Below, piece after piece: positions 43,500 to 52,943 of a stretch of DNA of 64,000 nucleotides (positions are counted from its first letter, which is position 1; every line of letters starts with the position of its first letter). The translations under genes were made by a program, and so were the position numbers. This stretch comes from Paenibacillus sp. FSL R7-0273 (GTDB taxonomy: Bacteria; Bacillota; Bacilli; Paenibacillales; Paenibacillaceae), in NCBI RefSeq assembly GCF_000758625.1, contig NZ_CP009283.1:2553501-2617500 (forward strand). Reading direction: 5' to 3'. The notes beneath the pieces are model-generated. The model was not told the origin of the DNA. It did not search any database and saw only the letters and a list, made by a program, of their open reading frames with translations.

Positions 43500-44873
43500 T
43501 TATGCTCCAGTGACTTCTTTGGCGCTGCGGATAGAGAAGCTCCGCTGGACTTTGACCAGGCGTGACAGAAGCAGAATAGCTCCGATAGCAAGGCCGGCAA
43601 TTAAGCCGATCCAATAGCCGTAAGCCCCCATGTCTGTATAGGTTGCCAGCAGGTAGCCGGTAGGCAGGCCAATCACCCAATAAGCCACAAAACAGATGAT
43701 AAAGGCCGGATTTACATCCTTATAGCCTCTAAGCACACCCTGTGTCGGAGTAGCTATAGCATCTGAAATCTGGAAGAAGATGGCGTAGATCAGGAAGTGC
43801 TGAATCAGTGCAATCACCTGGGAATCGTCTGAATACAGACCGGCTACATGATTGCCGGCAAACAGCAGAATCAGAGCGGTGATCAGCGACAGGGCTGCGG
43901 CAGAGCCGATGCCCATAATGCTGTACTGCCTGGCATCCTTCAGTCTGCCCGACCCGGTTTCGAAGCCGATCAGAATAGTTAGACTCATGCAGATGCTCAG
44001 CGGAATCATGTACAGCGTGGAAGCGAAGTTGATGGCCGCCTGATGGGCAGCTATCGTCACAGTATCAAAGCGGCTCATCAGCAGCGTTACGGCTGAAAAA
44101 ACGGCTGTCTCAAAAAAGATCGAAAACCCGATTGGCACACCGATCTTGAGCAGCTCCTTAAAGCTGCTTAAAGAAATGCCGTGAAATTTGCGGAACAGCT
44201 GCAGGCCTTTAAATGGTTCGAACCGGTATACGAAATGCAGAGCAACCGCAAAAATGACCCAGTAGGTTATAGCTGATGCAACACCGGCTCCTACACCGCC
44301 GAGGCGGGGGAATCCGAAATTCCCGAAAATCAGCAGATAGTTAAGTCCTACGTTGACCGGGAGGGCAATTAGAGTGATGAGCATAGAGGTGCGTGTCTGG
44401 CCCAGTGCATCAATTGTGCTGCGCAGCACGGTATAGCCGAACAGCGGAATGATTCCAAAGGCGATGGCACAGAGGAAGCGGAAGGCAATATCCCTGACCT
44501 GCGGCTCCAGATTCATGAAATTCAGTACGGGAGACAGGATGATACTGCCAGCGGCCAGCACCAGAAGTGAGATCACCACTGACAGCCAGAGACCCTGGGT
44601 AACCTGATAAGCGACATCCTTATCCTTTCTGCTGCCGAGCAGATGGGAGACGATGGGGGTGATACCCATCAGTATACCGCTGAGTCCGGTCTGGATGGGA
44701 ATCCACAGGCTTGTGCCGATCGCTACGCCGGCCAAATCATTGGTTCCAAATTTTCCTGACATGTTGGTATCGAAGAAGGTAATGGCCGATAAGGCGATTT
44801 GTGTAATGAGTATAGGAAAAAGAATATGTATAAACTGTCCGGCTTTTTGTCTGAGTGAATGCGTTTGTTTCAT
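43500..44873 (-). CDS. MATE family efflux transporter (NorM type)
   Basis: 457 residues, 12 helices in two halves. FFDTNMSGKFGTNDLAGVAIGTSLW and GLSGILMGITPIVSHLLGSRKDK in the first half and ITLLMSRFDTVTIAAHQAAINFAS in the second are typical MATE blocks. It uses a sodium or proton gradient to export cationic drugs or metabolites. The start at 44873 has GAGG 10 bp upstream; ATG 44888 has no ribosome site. Confidence 0.9.
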   Translation of the reverse strand: MKQTHSLRQKAGQFIHILFPILITQIALSAITFFDTNMSGKFGTNDLAGVAIGTSLWIPIQTGLSGILMGITPIVSHLLGSRKDKDVAYQVTQGLWLSVVISLLVLAAGSIILSPVLNFMNLEPQVRDIAFRFLCAIAFGIIPLFGYTVLRSTIDALGQTRTSMLITLIALPVNVGLNYLLIFGNFGFPRLGGVGAGVASAITYWVIFAVALHFVYRFEPFKGLQLFRKFHGISLSSFKELLKIGVPIGFSIFFETAVFSAVTLLMSRFDTVTIAAHQAAINFASTLYMIPLSICMSLTILIGFETGSGRLKDARQYSIMGIGSAAALSLITALILLFAGNHVAGLYSDDSQVIALIQHFLIYAIFFQISDAIATPTQGVLRGYKDVNPAFIICFVAYWVIGLPTGYLLATYTDMGAYGYWIGLIAGLAIGAILLLSRLVKVQRSFSIRSAKEVTGA

Positions 44874-44916
44874 AAATAGCTGCCTCATTATCTGTTATTT
44901 GATATTTCCAGGAAAA

Positions 44917-44936
44917 GACCCGGCGAATGCCGGGTC
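44917..44936 (-). terminator. Terminator of the DUF4015 gene
   Basis: GACCCGGC-GAAT-GCCGGGTC; TTTTCC follows on the minus strand. Confidence 0.8.
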
Positions 44937-44987
44937 TCAGATACGCTAAGCTGTTGTATATCATTGTTTATAATGGCTGTAGGCTTA

Positions 44988-46220
44988 TTATTGCTCGTAA
45001 TCAACATCTGAAGTGTAACGGTTATTGGCATTCCAAAGCAGGAATTCATCCACGTTCTCGTCTTTGAGCGCACGGATCTGATCCTCCACCTGCTGCTTGC
45101 CGTACTTAATGAAGTGGCCGCTTCCGAGCCAGCTCGCGGTAAAGTCCTGAATCCACGGCCGGATAACCGGCTTATAGCTGCCGAGAGGGTCCAGCTTCTT
45201 GTGGGTATCCACCATGGAGCCTTTGATGGTAGCATATGGATCTTTGTCCGGGTCCTTAACATCAAACCAGCCGGTGGAGTAGTGGCTCGGATATACCATC
45301 GGACTGATGACATCAACGTTTTTGGAGATTTTGACGAAGTCTTGGCCAATTCCTTCTGCCGCAGGGACCGATGCCGCATAACCGAAAATGTCTACGGATA
45401 TTCTTACACCCAGCGGAGCAAGCTCAGCCTTGGCATATTTTACAAAATCAGCAATGATTTCAACGCGCGGACGTTCGCTCTTTGTATATTTCAGGGTATC
45501 GGCACGCTTCTCGAAGCCCTCGGGGAAACGGACGTAATCGAATTGAATTTCCTTGAATCCGAGCTTGGCCGCCTCCTTGGCGATGTCTACATTGTATTTC
45601 CATACATCTTCATTATATGGATTGACGAAGCTGTCTCCGCCTTTGTTCTTCCAGACACTTCCGTCTGAATTCACAAAGGATAATTCAGGATGCTTCTTGG
45701 CAAGGACGGAATCCTTAAACACAACGATACGGGCAATCGGATATACGTCATGCTCCTTGAGCCGTGTCATCAGCTTGTTGATATCACCGATAAATTTCTG
45801 GGGGGTGCCCATTTCCTGCAGCTCGGCATTATCCGTTTTATATGTGATGTAACCGGCATCATCCTTAATGTCGATAACCATCGAATTCAGCTCAGTCTTG
45901 TCGAGCAGGCCCAGCAGCTGTTCCATCCGTTCGCCGCCTGCACTGTAAGCTGTAACATAGATGCCTTTAACCTTAGGTGCATCAGGCTGCGGATCGGTAT
46001 GAAGCGCGCTGTCGGCAGCTCCTGGTGCAGCACTTGGTGCAGGAGACTGCGCCGGATTGCCGGCTGCTGTATTTGGTCCGGAGGTTCCGGACTGCCCGGC
46101 GGCGGTAATTGGCGGATTGGCAGCAGACTGCAGCGCCGCAGAGACATCTGCCTCATGCCCGGTGTGCTGGACGCCAACGCCTCCGAGAGCCATCATGAGT
46201 AATGCCCAGGTGATATTCAT
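44988..46220 (-). CDS. Exported putative glycoside hydrolase (DUF4015)
   Basis: 410 residues. A hydrophobic N-terminus (residues 1-17) serves as signal peptide or anchor. An Ala/Pro/Gly-rich linker (about residues 25-80) precedes a TIM-barrel-like DUF4015 domain: KGIYVTAYSAGG, MVIDIKDDAGYITYK, EIQFDYVRFPEG, ISVDIFGYAASVPA, DVISPMVYPSHYS and PWIQDFTA. Asp and Glu residues at the strand ends look catalytic. A polysaccharide substrate in the wall or medium is likely but not shown. The start follows AAAGGGAGAG. Confidence 0.88.
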   Translation of the reverse strand: MNITWALLMMALGGVGVQHTGHEADVSAALQSAANPPITAAGQSGTSGPNTAAGNPAQSPAPSAAPGAADSALHTDPQPDAPKVKGIYVTAYSAGGERMEQLLGLLDKTELNSMVIDIKDDAGYITYKTDNAELQEMGTPQKFIGDINKLMTRLKEHDVYPIARIVVFKDSVLAKKHPELSFVNSDGSVWKNKGGDSFVNPYNEDVWKYNVDIAKEAAKLGFKEIQFDYVRFPEGFEKRADTLKYTKSERPRVEIIADFVKYAKAELAPLGVRISVDIFGYAASVPAAEGIGQDFVKISKNVDVISPMVYPSHYSTGWFDVKDPDKDPYATIKGSMVDTHKKLDPLGSYKPVIRPWIQDFTASWLGSGHFIKYGKQQVEDQIRALKDENVDEFLLWNANNRYTSDVDYEQ

Positions 46221-46388
46221 TGTTATTCTCTCCCTTTATGTACATTCCTTTAAAGTATAATGGAACGGCAGTATCCAAAAAGAACAGACTTGTAACAATC
46301 CCTGTAATTTTCGGACTCAGGATATTTACCGTCCTTTGTGTTTTTAAACGGGATGTACAGATTCTAAACCTCCATATTAAAAGTAAAT

Positions 46389-46424
46389 GCCGCCCGGAGC
46401 GGCAAACAGCTGGCTCCGGGCGGC
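46389..46424 (-). terminator. Terminator of the small gene at 46457
   Basis: GCCGCCCGGAGC and GCTCCGGGCGGC form a perfect 12-bp stem; ATTTACTTTTAAT follows on the minus strand. Confidence 0.8.
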
Positions 46425-46456
46425 AACAATCACAACTTGCCATCAAGCGGTGGTAC

Positions 46457-46651
46457 TTATTGAAGATACGCAGGATTCTGATGCTCGCAAATGCTGTAGT
46501 GGATGATATCCATGGCATCCGCCGGTTCCAGTATACTCAGACCGTCGCGCAGAACGATTACGGAATTCAATTCGTCCTGCTTGAGAAACGGCATCATATC
46601 GGGATACCACCTCATGACGATTGCTGACAGTTTTACCGTTTCCATTTCCAC
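46457..46651 (-). CDS. Small acidic protein, unknown function
   Basis: 64 residues. The GTG at 46651 is 8 bp after AAGGG; ATG 46645 is an alternative. VKLSAIVMRWYPDMMPFLKQDELN and VLRDGLSILEPADAMDIIHY give an alpha/beta pattern without membrane segments. I do not recognise a family. It is a single gene closed by a strong terminator. Confidence 0.65.
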   Translation of the reverse strand: MEMETVKLSAIVMRWYPDMMPFLKQDELNSVIVLRDGLSILEPADAMDIIHYSICEHQNPAYLQ

Positions 46652-46811
46652 AAAAATCACCCTTTCTTTAATCGAATGGTACTGAATTGACATTCAGGGT
46701 ACACCCGTAAAGCGAAGTGCCTGGAAAAAAGAGGGTAAAGCACAATCTTCATGAAATTGTTAGCCCTGCGTGTGTTTAATATATCACAATTTTAAAGTAT
46801 GCGCATTTCTT

Positions 46812-47654
46812 TCAATTTGATCTTTTCCGGAAGGAGCCCATTACACCTACCGTTTCTACAATATTGACAAAAGCCTGCGGATCGCTTGCTTTAATGATGC
46901 GCCGGAGCTCAGCCAGCTCGTACCGTGTTGTCACTGTCATTAGCATATCCCGTTCGACATGAGAATAAGCGCCTTCCGTTTTAATTTTGGTGACACCCCG
47001 CTGCAGCGGTAGCAGCTGCTTAAGCAGTTCATCAGTACGGTTAGTTACAATATATACTGTAACCTTAACATGGCTGATATGGATCAGGTCGACAACCTTG
47101 CCTGTTACATAAATGGATACCATGGAGGCAAGTGCCAGATTCCAGTTGTTATCGAAATAGGCTGCTGCCAGAATGACTAACCCGTTTAATCCGACAAGCA
47201 CATTTCCGATTGGAAAGTCCCGGTATCGGGTAATAATGGAACCGAGGATATCAAAGCCGCCGGAGGATCCGCCCATGCGGAAGGAGATACCGGCGCCGAC
47301 GCCAACGAGCACACCGCCAAATACGGAGGCCAGCAGCATATCGGAAGCAACGGTTGTTTCCGGTACCAGGGTCATCAGCCAGGTGGTGGAGCCTACGGAA
47401 AGGATGCTGAGAATAATAAATCTCCGCCCCAGCTGGAACCAGCCGGCAGCAAGCAGCGGTACATTGAAGAGCAGATACAGCAGGCTGATGTTGAACGGAG
47501 TGAAGTAGCCGACCAGCATGGCAAGACCGGAAACCCCGCCGCTGAGCAGCCTGTGGGGGATCAAAAACAGATTGAAACCGCAGGCAATCAGCGCAGAACC
47601 AAAGATTACTGCAAGGCAGCTGCCCAGATGTCTTAGTTTTAACAAATGTTTCAC
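46812..47654 (-). CDS. YitT family membrane protein
   Basis: 280 residues. About five membrane helices (DUF161: SALIACGFNLFLIPHRLLSGGVSGLAML, SFRMGGSSGGFDILGSIITR) are followed by a cytoplasmic DUF2179 domain (TDELLKQLLPLQRGVTKIKTEGAYSH, RDMLMTV, DPQAFVNIVE). Several paralogues are usual in Bacilli; the function is unknown, perhaps transport. The start may be GTG 47654 or TTG 47645, the latter having better spacing from AGAGG. Confidence 0.9.
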   Translation of the reverse strand: MKHLLKLRHLGSCLAVIFGSALIACGFNLFLIPHRLLSGGVSGLAMLVGYFTPFNISLLYLLFNVPLLAAGWFQLGRRFIILSILSVGSTTWLMTLVPETTVASDMLLASVFGGVLVGVGAGISFRMGGSSGGFDILGSIITRYRDFPIGNVLVGLNGLVILAAAYFDNNWNLALASMVSIYVTGKVVDLIHISHVKVTVYIVTNRTDELLKQLLPLQRGVTKIKTEGAYSHVERDMLMTVTTRYELAELRRIIKASDPQAFVNIVETVGVMGSFRKRSN

Positions 47655-47715
47655 CTCTGACGTGTAATGTAAGTAATGAAAGTAAGGAATACACTGGTAT
47701 TCCTAATTGGGTTTG

Positions 47716-47724
47716 TGATATAAT
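47716..47724 (+). promoter_or_regulatory. Extended -10 promoter of the helicase gene, long leader
   Basis: TGATATAAT (TG-n-TATAAT) gives a start near 47731 and so a leader of about 220 nt before the helicase. Long leaders are usual for cold-shock helicase genes. No defined RNA element is recognised in it. Confidence 0.6.
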
Positions 47725-47957
47725 GTATAGGATATTCTTGAGTAGAACGTTACAATGGTATTTTTGCATTGCTTCGGATGTGAAGCTACAATTGTTCAGG
47801 CCATAAACAGACCTGATCTTAGGACATTTTCGTCCCATACGCGTAAACCCATGCAGAGATTACGGCATGATTGGACAGCCTATATAGGTGTTTACCGCTA
47901 CTTAAGAATACAGATAAGCATGTGGAATGTCCACTGTATAGAAGGAGCATGAATAAT

Positions 47958-49613
47958 TTGAAAACATTCGCAGAATTCGGCTTGGAGCCAAAAGTGCTTC
48001 AAGCAATCACAGAGCTAGGATTTGAGGAATCAACACCGATTCAGGAGCAGGCGATTCCAATCGCGCTGACTGGAGCGGACATGATCGGCCAGGCTCAGAC
48101 AGGTACCGGTAAAACCGCTGCCTTCGGTATTCCTCTTATCTCCAAAATCTCCCGGGAAGATGAAAAAATCACGGCGCTCGTAATGACGCCTACCCGCGAG
48201 CTGGCTATTCAGGTTGCTGAAGAAATCGGCAAGCTGTCCCGCTTCAAAGGTCTTCGTTCCCTGGCCATCTACGGCGGACAGGATATTGGACGCCAGATCC
48301 GCGGCTTGAAGAAGAAACCGCAGATTATCATCGGTACACCGGGCCGTCTCCTGGATCACATCAACCGCAAGACCATCCGTCTGGACGACGTACAGACCGT
48401 TGTACTGGATGAAGCAGATGAAATGCTGGATATGGGCTTCATGGAAGATATCCAGTCCATCCTCAAGCTGGTTCCGGAAGAGCGCCAAACCATGCTGTTC
48501 TCAGCGACTATGCCTCCTAATATTCAACGTCTTGCCCAGCAGTTCCTGAAGAACCCGCAGCATGTATCGGTTATTCCTAAGCAGATCAGCGCACCTCTGA
48601 TTGACCAGGCTTATATCGAAGTTCCTGAGCGTCAGAAGTTCGAGGCGTTGAGCCGTTTGATCGATATGGAATCCCCTGAGCTGGCAATTGTCTTCGGCCG
48701 CACAAAGCGCCGTGTAGACGAGCTTGCTGAAGGTCTCCAGAAACGCGGCTACTCCGCTGACGGACTGCACGGCGACCTGTCGCAGAACCAGCGCGACGCT
48801 GTTATGCGCAAATTCCGCGACGGCAGCATCGATGTCCTCGTAGCAACAGACGTTGCAGCACGCGGTCTCGACGTATCCGGTGTAACGCATGTAATTAACT
48901 TTGACCTTCCGCAGGATCCTGAGAGCTATGTACACCGTATCGGCCGTACAGGCCGTGCAGGTAAAGAGGGTACAGCCTGGTCGTTCGTAACTCCGCGCGA
49001 AATGGATCATCTGCATCTGATCGAGCGTGTTACGCGCCACCGTATTACCCGCAAGCCGCTTCCTACAATGGCCGAGGCTATCGAAGGTAAACAACGCATT
49101 ACAGCTGAACGCTTGCTGGCAATGGTTGAAGCAGGCGAATTGAACGAATACAAAGGAATTGCAATCCAGCTTCTGGAGCAATACGATTCCGTGCAGCTTC
49201 TCTCCGCAGCAATGAAATTGCTTACGGGCGATTCCAAGGATGCACAGGTTGAATTGACACCTGAGGATCCGATCCGCGCTAAACGCCGCGGCGGCAAATA
49301 CGATATCCGCAGCGGACGCAAGCCGAACGGCGGATATGGCGGCAACCGTTCCGGCGGCGGTGGCGGCTACAAAGGTAACCGTGAAGGCGGCAACCGTGAA
49401 GGCGGAAGCTACGGCGGCGGCTATAAAGGCAACCGCGATAATAGCTCCGGCGGCACAACGCGCGGCGGCTACAGCAGCGGCTACGGCGGCAACAGCAGCA
49501 GCGGAGGCTACAAGGGCAACCGTGATGATGCCGGCCGCAGCTCCGACCGCAAGCCTTACTCACGTCCTAGCGGCACAAGCACACGTCCTGCCAAGGATTA
49601 CGACAACAACTAA
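47958..49613 (+). CDS. cshA: DEAD-box RNA helicase (CshA type) with RGG-rich tail
   Basis: 551 residues from TTG 47958, 10 bp after AAGGAG; ATG 47949 is only 1 bp from that site. The motifs are Q ([14 protein letters not shown]), I AQTGTGKT, Ia PTRELA, Ib TPGRL, II DEAD, III SAT, IV to VI with ARGLDVSGV and [10 protein letters not shown]. The C-terminal RNA-binding region ends in a long Gly/Arg/Tyr/Asn-rich tail (about residues 460-551) with repeated YKGNR units. It unwinds RNA in ribosome assembly and degradosome work in the cold. A strong terminator follows. Confidence 0.95.
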   Translation: MKTFAEFGLEPKVLQAITELGFEESTPIQEQAIPIALTGADMIGQAQTGTGKTAAFGIPLISKISREDEKITALVMTPTRELAIQVAEEIGKLSRFKGLRSLAIYGGQDIGRQIRGLKKKPQIIIGTPGRLLDHINRKTIRLDDVQTVVLDEADEMLDMGFMEDIQSILKLVPEERQTMLFSATMPPNIQRLAQQFLKNPQHVSVIPKQISAPLIDQAYIEVPERQKFEALSRLIDMESPELAIVFGRTKRRVDELAEGLQKRGYSADGLHGDLSQNQRDAVMRKFRDGSIDVLVATDVAARGLDVSGVTHVINFDLPQDPESYVHRIGRTGRAGKEGTAWSFVTPREMDHLHLIERVTRHRITRKPLPTMAEAIEGKQRITAERLLAMVEAGELNEYKGIAIQLLEQYDSVQLLSAAMKLLTGDSKDAQVELTPEDPIRAKRRGGKYDIRSGRKPNGGYGGNRSGGGGGYKGNREGGNREGGSYGGGYKGNRDNSSGGTTRGGYSSGYGGNSSSGGYKGNRDDAGRSSDRKPYSRPSGTSTRPAKDYDNN

Positions 49614-49637
49614 ACAGCCGGTTTGTCCGGTATGAGT

Positions 49638-49678
49638 GAAGGCGGGAACCCGATATGCGGTTCCTGCCTTCTTTTTTT
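49638..49678 (+). terminator. Terminator of the helicase gene
   Basis: GAAGGCGGGAACC and GGTTCCTGCCTTC pair around an 8-base loop, followed by seven T residues. Confidence 0.95.
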
Positions 49679-49779
49679 GGCATATCCGGGATTGCCAAGA
49701 ATGGACGCTGGAAAAGTCCGGGTCAAATAGGTTATAGTTAAAGTACGCAGTATGCGCGAGACAGACAGGAGGAAGGGAA

Positions 49780-50631
49780 TTGGAGTTTAAAGGAGCTATG
49801 GGCGGTCTATACCGCATCACGGAATGGATTTCACGCATTGCCTTCAGTAACATATTATGGGGCATTTGTTCAATTCCGTTTTTATTTATGGTTGTTATGA
49901 AGGTGATCATGTATGGATCAGGTCAAGGGGGACCCAACGAACAGATAACGTTGAACTGGGCAATAGGTATTCTGGCACCGTTCACGGTGTTTCCGGCTAC
50001 GTCGGCGCTGTTTAATGTTGTTCGTAAATGGGTGATGGGCAATACGGACGTCAGTACGTTCCGCACTTTTTTTCAAGGGTATAAAGAGAATTATCTCAAA
50101 AGCATGCTTGGGGGACTCATCTATACCGTGCTGTTTGTTGTAATGTACGTAGATGTGACCGTATACATGACACAAATGGCCAATTTCAGAATTGTCGGCA
50201 TTTTGATGCTGGTATTGATGATTATTTTGTTTGTGTCGATGTTTAACTTTTTTTCGATTGTCGTTCATTACCAGATGTCCTTCAAAGAGGTAATGAAGAA
50301 CTCTGTCCTGCTGACCATCGCCCGTCCAATCCGTGTTTTCTCTACACTGATCGGTTCTGCGTTGCTTGCATATATAGGTCTGCGGTATCCTGTGCTGTAT
50401 GTAATCTGTATTCCTACACTTGTTGCTATGCTTGCATTCTTTAACTTCTTTGCCACATACAACAAGCTGCAGCTGCAGGTGGAGAAGAAGAAGCAGGAGG
50501 AGCTGGAAGCCCAGGAGGCAGCGGAGAAAGAAGCAGCTGAGCGCCTTGAGGCGGATTATGATGACGATGACGACGATGATGATGACGATTTTGATGACGA
50601 GGACACTTCCAGGTCGCAGAAACGGATTTAA
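49780..50631 (+). CDS. YesL-like DUF624 membrane protein with poly-Asp tail
   Basis: 283 residues, TTG start after AGGAAGGG. About five membrane helices carry the DUF624 pattern (YRITEWISRIAFSNILWGICSIPF, FRTFFQGYKENYLKS). The C-terminal ~55 residues are a charged helix (VEKKKQEELEAQEAAEKEAAERL) followed by a run of ten Asp residues. YesL is linked to sugar uptake operons elsewhere. Here it stands alone and the role is unknown. The acidic tail probably binds cations or proteins. Confidence 0.85.
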   Translation: MEFKGAMGGLYRITEWISRIAFSNILWGICSIPFLFMVVMKVIMYGSGQGGPNEQITLNWAIGILAPFTVFPATSALFNVVRKWVMGNTDVSTFRTFFQGYKENYLKSMLGGLIYTVLFVVMYVDVTVYMTQMANFRIVGILMLVLMIILFVSMFNFFSIVVHYQMSFKEVMKNSVLLTIARPIRVFSTLIGSALLAYIGLRYPVLYVICIPTLVAMLAFFNFFATYNKLQLQVEKKKQEELEAQEAAEKEAAERLEADYDDDDDDDDDDFDDEDTSRSQKRI

Positions 50632-50700
50632 CATCAGCGTTACAAACCCGGCAAAAAGGGACGAGAATTTTATTCCAGTGTAAATTAAAGCGCATACAGG

Positions 50701-50729
50701 TTTACTTTTTGGTCAAAACGCAATATAAT
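50701..50729 (+). promoter_or_regulatory. Promoter of the 6S RNA gene
   Basis: TTTACT at 50701-50706 and TATAAT at 50724-50729, 17-bp spacer, placing the start at about 50736. Confidence 0.65.
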
Positions 50730-50735
50730 AGTTAT

Positions 50736-50925
50736 AAATCCTGCGATGTACGTTACGGTTGCTCGTTGTTTTGAACCAATGATAATGTCTCGGGAGACTT
50801 AATACGGAGCGCGGCTGAACAGCCCTGTCTATATGACCTGGGGAATTCAAAAACGACTTCTGCGGTCACCCACCTGCTCAAGCAGGTTCAGAAGACACTG
50901 TAGCCGGACGGCATAGGCGGGTTTT
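50736..50925 (+). ncRNA. ssrS: 6S RNA
   Basis: About 190 nt, the usual length. The 5' end (AAATCCTGCGATGT) pairs with the 3' end (GGCATAGGCGGGTTT) as the closing stem, allowing G-U pairs. The 3' part CACCTGCTCAAGCAGGTTCA, then GAAGACACTGTAGCCGGACG, is the conserved 6S arm seen also in E. coli as a CACCTT...TTACAGCC block, and the GGAGCGCGGC...GCCCTGT region forms part of the large central bubble. 6S RNA mimics an open promoter and holds sigma-70/A RNA polymerase in stationary phase. A terminator follows at 50940. Confidence 0.88.
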
Positions 50926-50939
50926 CTACTGATTTTGAC

Positions 50940-50986
50940 AAGGTGCCCTGTATCCCGCTTACCCGCGGGGAACGGGGCACCTTTTT
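50940..50986 (+). terminator. Terminator after the 6S RNA
   Basis: AAGGTGCCC and GGGGCACCTT with a further inner CCCGC/GCGGG pairing, followed by TTTT. Confidence 0.88.
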
Positions 50987-51131
50987 TGCTGCTGAGCCTT
51001 CTTGGAAACGGTGTCTGCAGACGCCTTTCTTACATAGAGGACCCAGGAAAGTGAGCTATGCTCTTTTGTTCCTGGATTAAGAATGTTACACTGATATTAA
51101 TGAACTTGGGACTAAAAGAGGGGGAAATATT

Positions 51132-51521
51132 TTGTCGCTCAAAAGAACATTGGTCGGTATATTCCGCAGTCATGACGGAACAAGCGACCGTGCAAAGGAT
51201 CCGGCATTAAAGACACGTTACTATACTCTTTCAAAAGACAAGGCATGGGATGAAGTGTCTTCGACACTGAAGAAGGTACCTGGCTACAGGGTCCTGCATG
51301 AGGTGCAGTCCGTAGGGGAAATTACCCTGGAGAAAAGAACGGGGTTTGGCCGTACGCTGGATATAACGGTTTCCGTGCTTAATACTTCACCGGTACGCTG
51401 CGGAATCGATATTTATTCCGCATCCAGAGGATCGCTTGGTGATCTTGGTGCCAACTACCGTGTGATTCAGCGCCTGTATGATTCGCTGGACAAGAAGCTG
51501 GGCAAATATAAGACCGATTAA
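51132..51521 (+). CDS. DUF1499-like cytosolic protein
   Basis: 129 residues, TTG start after GGGGGAAA. The core TRYYTLSKDKAWDEVSSTLKKVPGYRVLHEVQSVGEITLEKRT and DITVSVLNTSP..CGIDIYSASRGSLGDLGANYRVIQRLY resembles DUF1499, whose members are small alpha/beta proteins of unknown role. No membrane segment. It ends before a strong terminator. Confidence 0.65.
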   Translation: MSLKRTLVGIFRSHDGTSDRAKDPALKTRYYTLSKDKAWDEVSSTLKKVPGYRVLHEVQSVGEITLEKRTGFGRTLDITVSVLNTSPVRCGIDIYSASRGSLGDLGANYRVIQRLYDSLDKKLGKYKTD

Positions 51522-51617
51522 TGAACCGCCGGATTTAGCTGAGGGGTATGTATGCGGTTTCGAGATATTCCGGAAGCATCGCGGCGCTATCAGTTATACG
51601 ATGTGTTTTCTATAGCA

Positions 51618-51652
51618 AAGCGGCAGAGGGAGGGCCTTCTGCCGCTTTTTTA
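51618..51652 (+). terminator. Terminator between the DUF1499-like gene and tpx
   Basis: AAGCGGCAGA and TCTGCCGCTT pair around a 10-base loop, followed by TTTTTA. It could also serve the convergent tpx transcript. Confidence 0.88.
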
Positions 51653-51673
51653 CCTTATAAGATGAACTGAAGC

Positions 51674-52192
51674 CTACAGCAATTCCTTAACGGCAGCAAT
51701 CGCTGCTTCGTAATTCGGGTGCTCAGACATTTCGCCAAGGTACTCCACATAGGTTAGCTTGTCGTTTTTGTCGATCACGAAGATGGAGCGCATGTCCAGG
51801 CGGAATTCCTTGATCAGTACGCCGTAAGCTTGTCCGAAGGCTGCTTCCTTGTGGTCTGAAAGGGTAACGACCCGGTCGATACCGGCAGCGCCGCACCAGC
51901 GGGCCTGGGCAAACGGCAGATCTGTGCTGATGGTGAGGATTACGACATCGTCTCCAAGCTCTGCAGCTTCACTGTTGAAGCGGCGGGTCTGGGCATCGCA
52001 TACGCCTGTATCCAGGGAAGGTACGACGCTGATCAGCTTGATTTTGCCGGCATAATCACCAAGCGATGCATCCTCAAGCAGGTTTTTGCTTACGGTGAAG
52101 TCGGGAGCACTGTCCCCAACCTTGAGCTCGGGTCCTACCAGAGTAATGGGATTGCCTTTAAAAGCGGCTACACCTGTTCTTTCTTGCGTCAT
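51674..52192 (-). CDS. tpx: Thiol peroxidase
   Basis: 172 residues. It is the atypical 2-Cys peroxiredoxin of the Tpx class. Peroxidatic Cys65 lies in SLDTGVCDAQTRRF and resolving Cys100 in FAQARWCGAAGI. It reduces hydroperoxides using thioredoxin. The ATG has AGGAGG upstream. It is monocistronic. Confidence 0.96.
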   Translation of the reverse strand: MTQERTGVAAFKGNPITLVGPELKVGDSAPDFTVSKNLLEDASLGDYAGKIKLISVVPSLDTGVCDAQTRRFNSEAAELGDDVVILTISTDLPFAQARWCGAAGIDRVVTLSDHKEAAFGQAYGVLIKEFRLDMRSIFVIDKNDKLTYVEYLGEMSEHPNYEAAIAAVKELL

Positions 52193-52303
52193 GTCCTAGT
52201 TTCCTCCTCAGATTGCAATATTGGATTGTTACTGCCAGAATAAATTATAATCGTTTTATAAGGTTGATGTCCAACCGGACAACATACATAAAGGATGGGT
52301 GCT

Positions 52304-52930
52304 ATGATCTTCATACGTTACGAAAACTGGAAAAGCTATCTGCGGTACTATCCTGTAACCGTGATTCTCCTGCTGGCCAATCTCCTTATGTTTATCGTGG
52401 TGGCGCTCAACGGCGGGTCCACCAACCTGGACACACTGGTCAAATTTGGTGCGGTGGTGGATAACGGGCCGGAAAAAGAAGAGCTGTGGCGTTATTTCGC
52501 GGCTATGTTTTTGCATAACGGCTTCTCTCATTTATTCTTCAACAGCTTTTCGCTGCTCGTGTTTGCTCCGCCGCTGGAGCGGCTGCTGGGCTGGTGGCGT
52601 TATGCGATTCTTTATGTTATCGGCGGCTTTTTGGCTAATGTGCTGTCGGTTGCGCTCGGTACAACACCCGAAGCCTATACGGCCACAGTGTCTGTCGGCG
52701 CGTCAGGCGCAATCTATGCCATCTATGGCGCGTTCCTCTACATTGCGGTCCTGCAGCGCGGGATGATGGACGAGGGCTCGCGTAAAACGCTCTACGGGCT
52801 GCTCGTCATGGGGATTGTAATGTCCTTCGTGACGCCTTATGTGAACTGGCTTGCCCATCTGGGCGGGCTGGTCTCTGGTTTTTTCCTGTACGGGCTGATT
52901 ATCCGGCTTTTAAAAAGAAGCAGGCGATAG
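52304..52930 (+). CDS. Rhomboid family intramembrane serine protease
   Basis: 208 residues, six helices. The catalytic Ser lies in SVGASGAIYAIYGA (GASG) and the His in NWLAHLGGLVSG, forming the Ser-His dyad. The upstream FLHNGFSHLFFNSFSLLVF is the family helix 2. It cleaves transmembrane substrates; the natural one is unknown. ATG 52304 is 8 bp after AAGG. The next gene, a LysR regulator, is 13 bp on. Confidence 0.92.
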   Translation: MIFIRYENWKSYLRYYPVTVILLLANLLMFIVVALNGGSTNLDTLVKFGAVVDNGPEKEELWRYFAAMFLHNGFSHLFFNSFSLLVFAPPLERLLGWWRYAILYVIGGFLANVLSVALGTTPEAYTATVSVGASGAIYAIYGAFLYIAVLQRGMMDEGSRKTLYGLLVMGIVMSFVTPYVNWLAHLGGLVSGFFLYGLIIRLLKRSRR

Positions 52931-52943
52931 GAGAGGTTGGACA

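Noticed and set aside
47755..47952. Upstream frame in the helicase leader ending at ATGA
   Set aside because: No ribosome site and random-looking composition. The overlap with the helicase start could be chance.
51551..51670. Small plus-strand frame after the DUF1499-like gene
   Set aside because: It runs through the intrinsic terminator at 51618-51652 and lacks a ribosome site.
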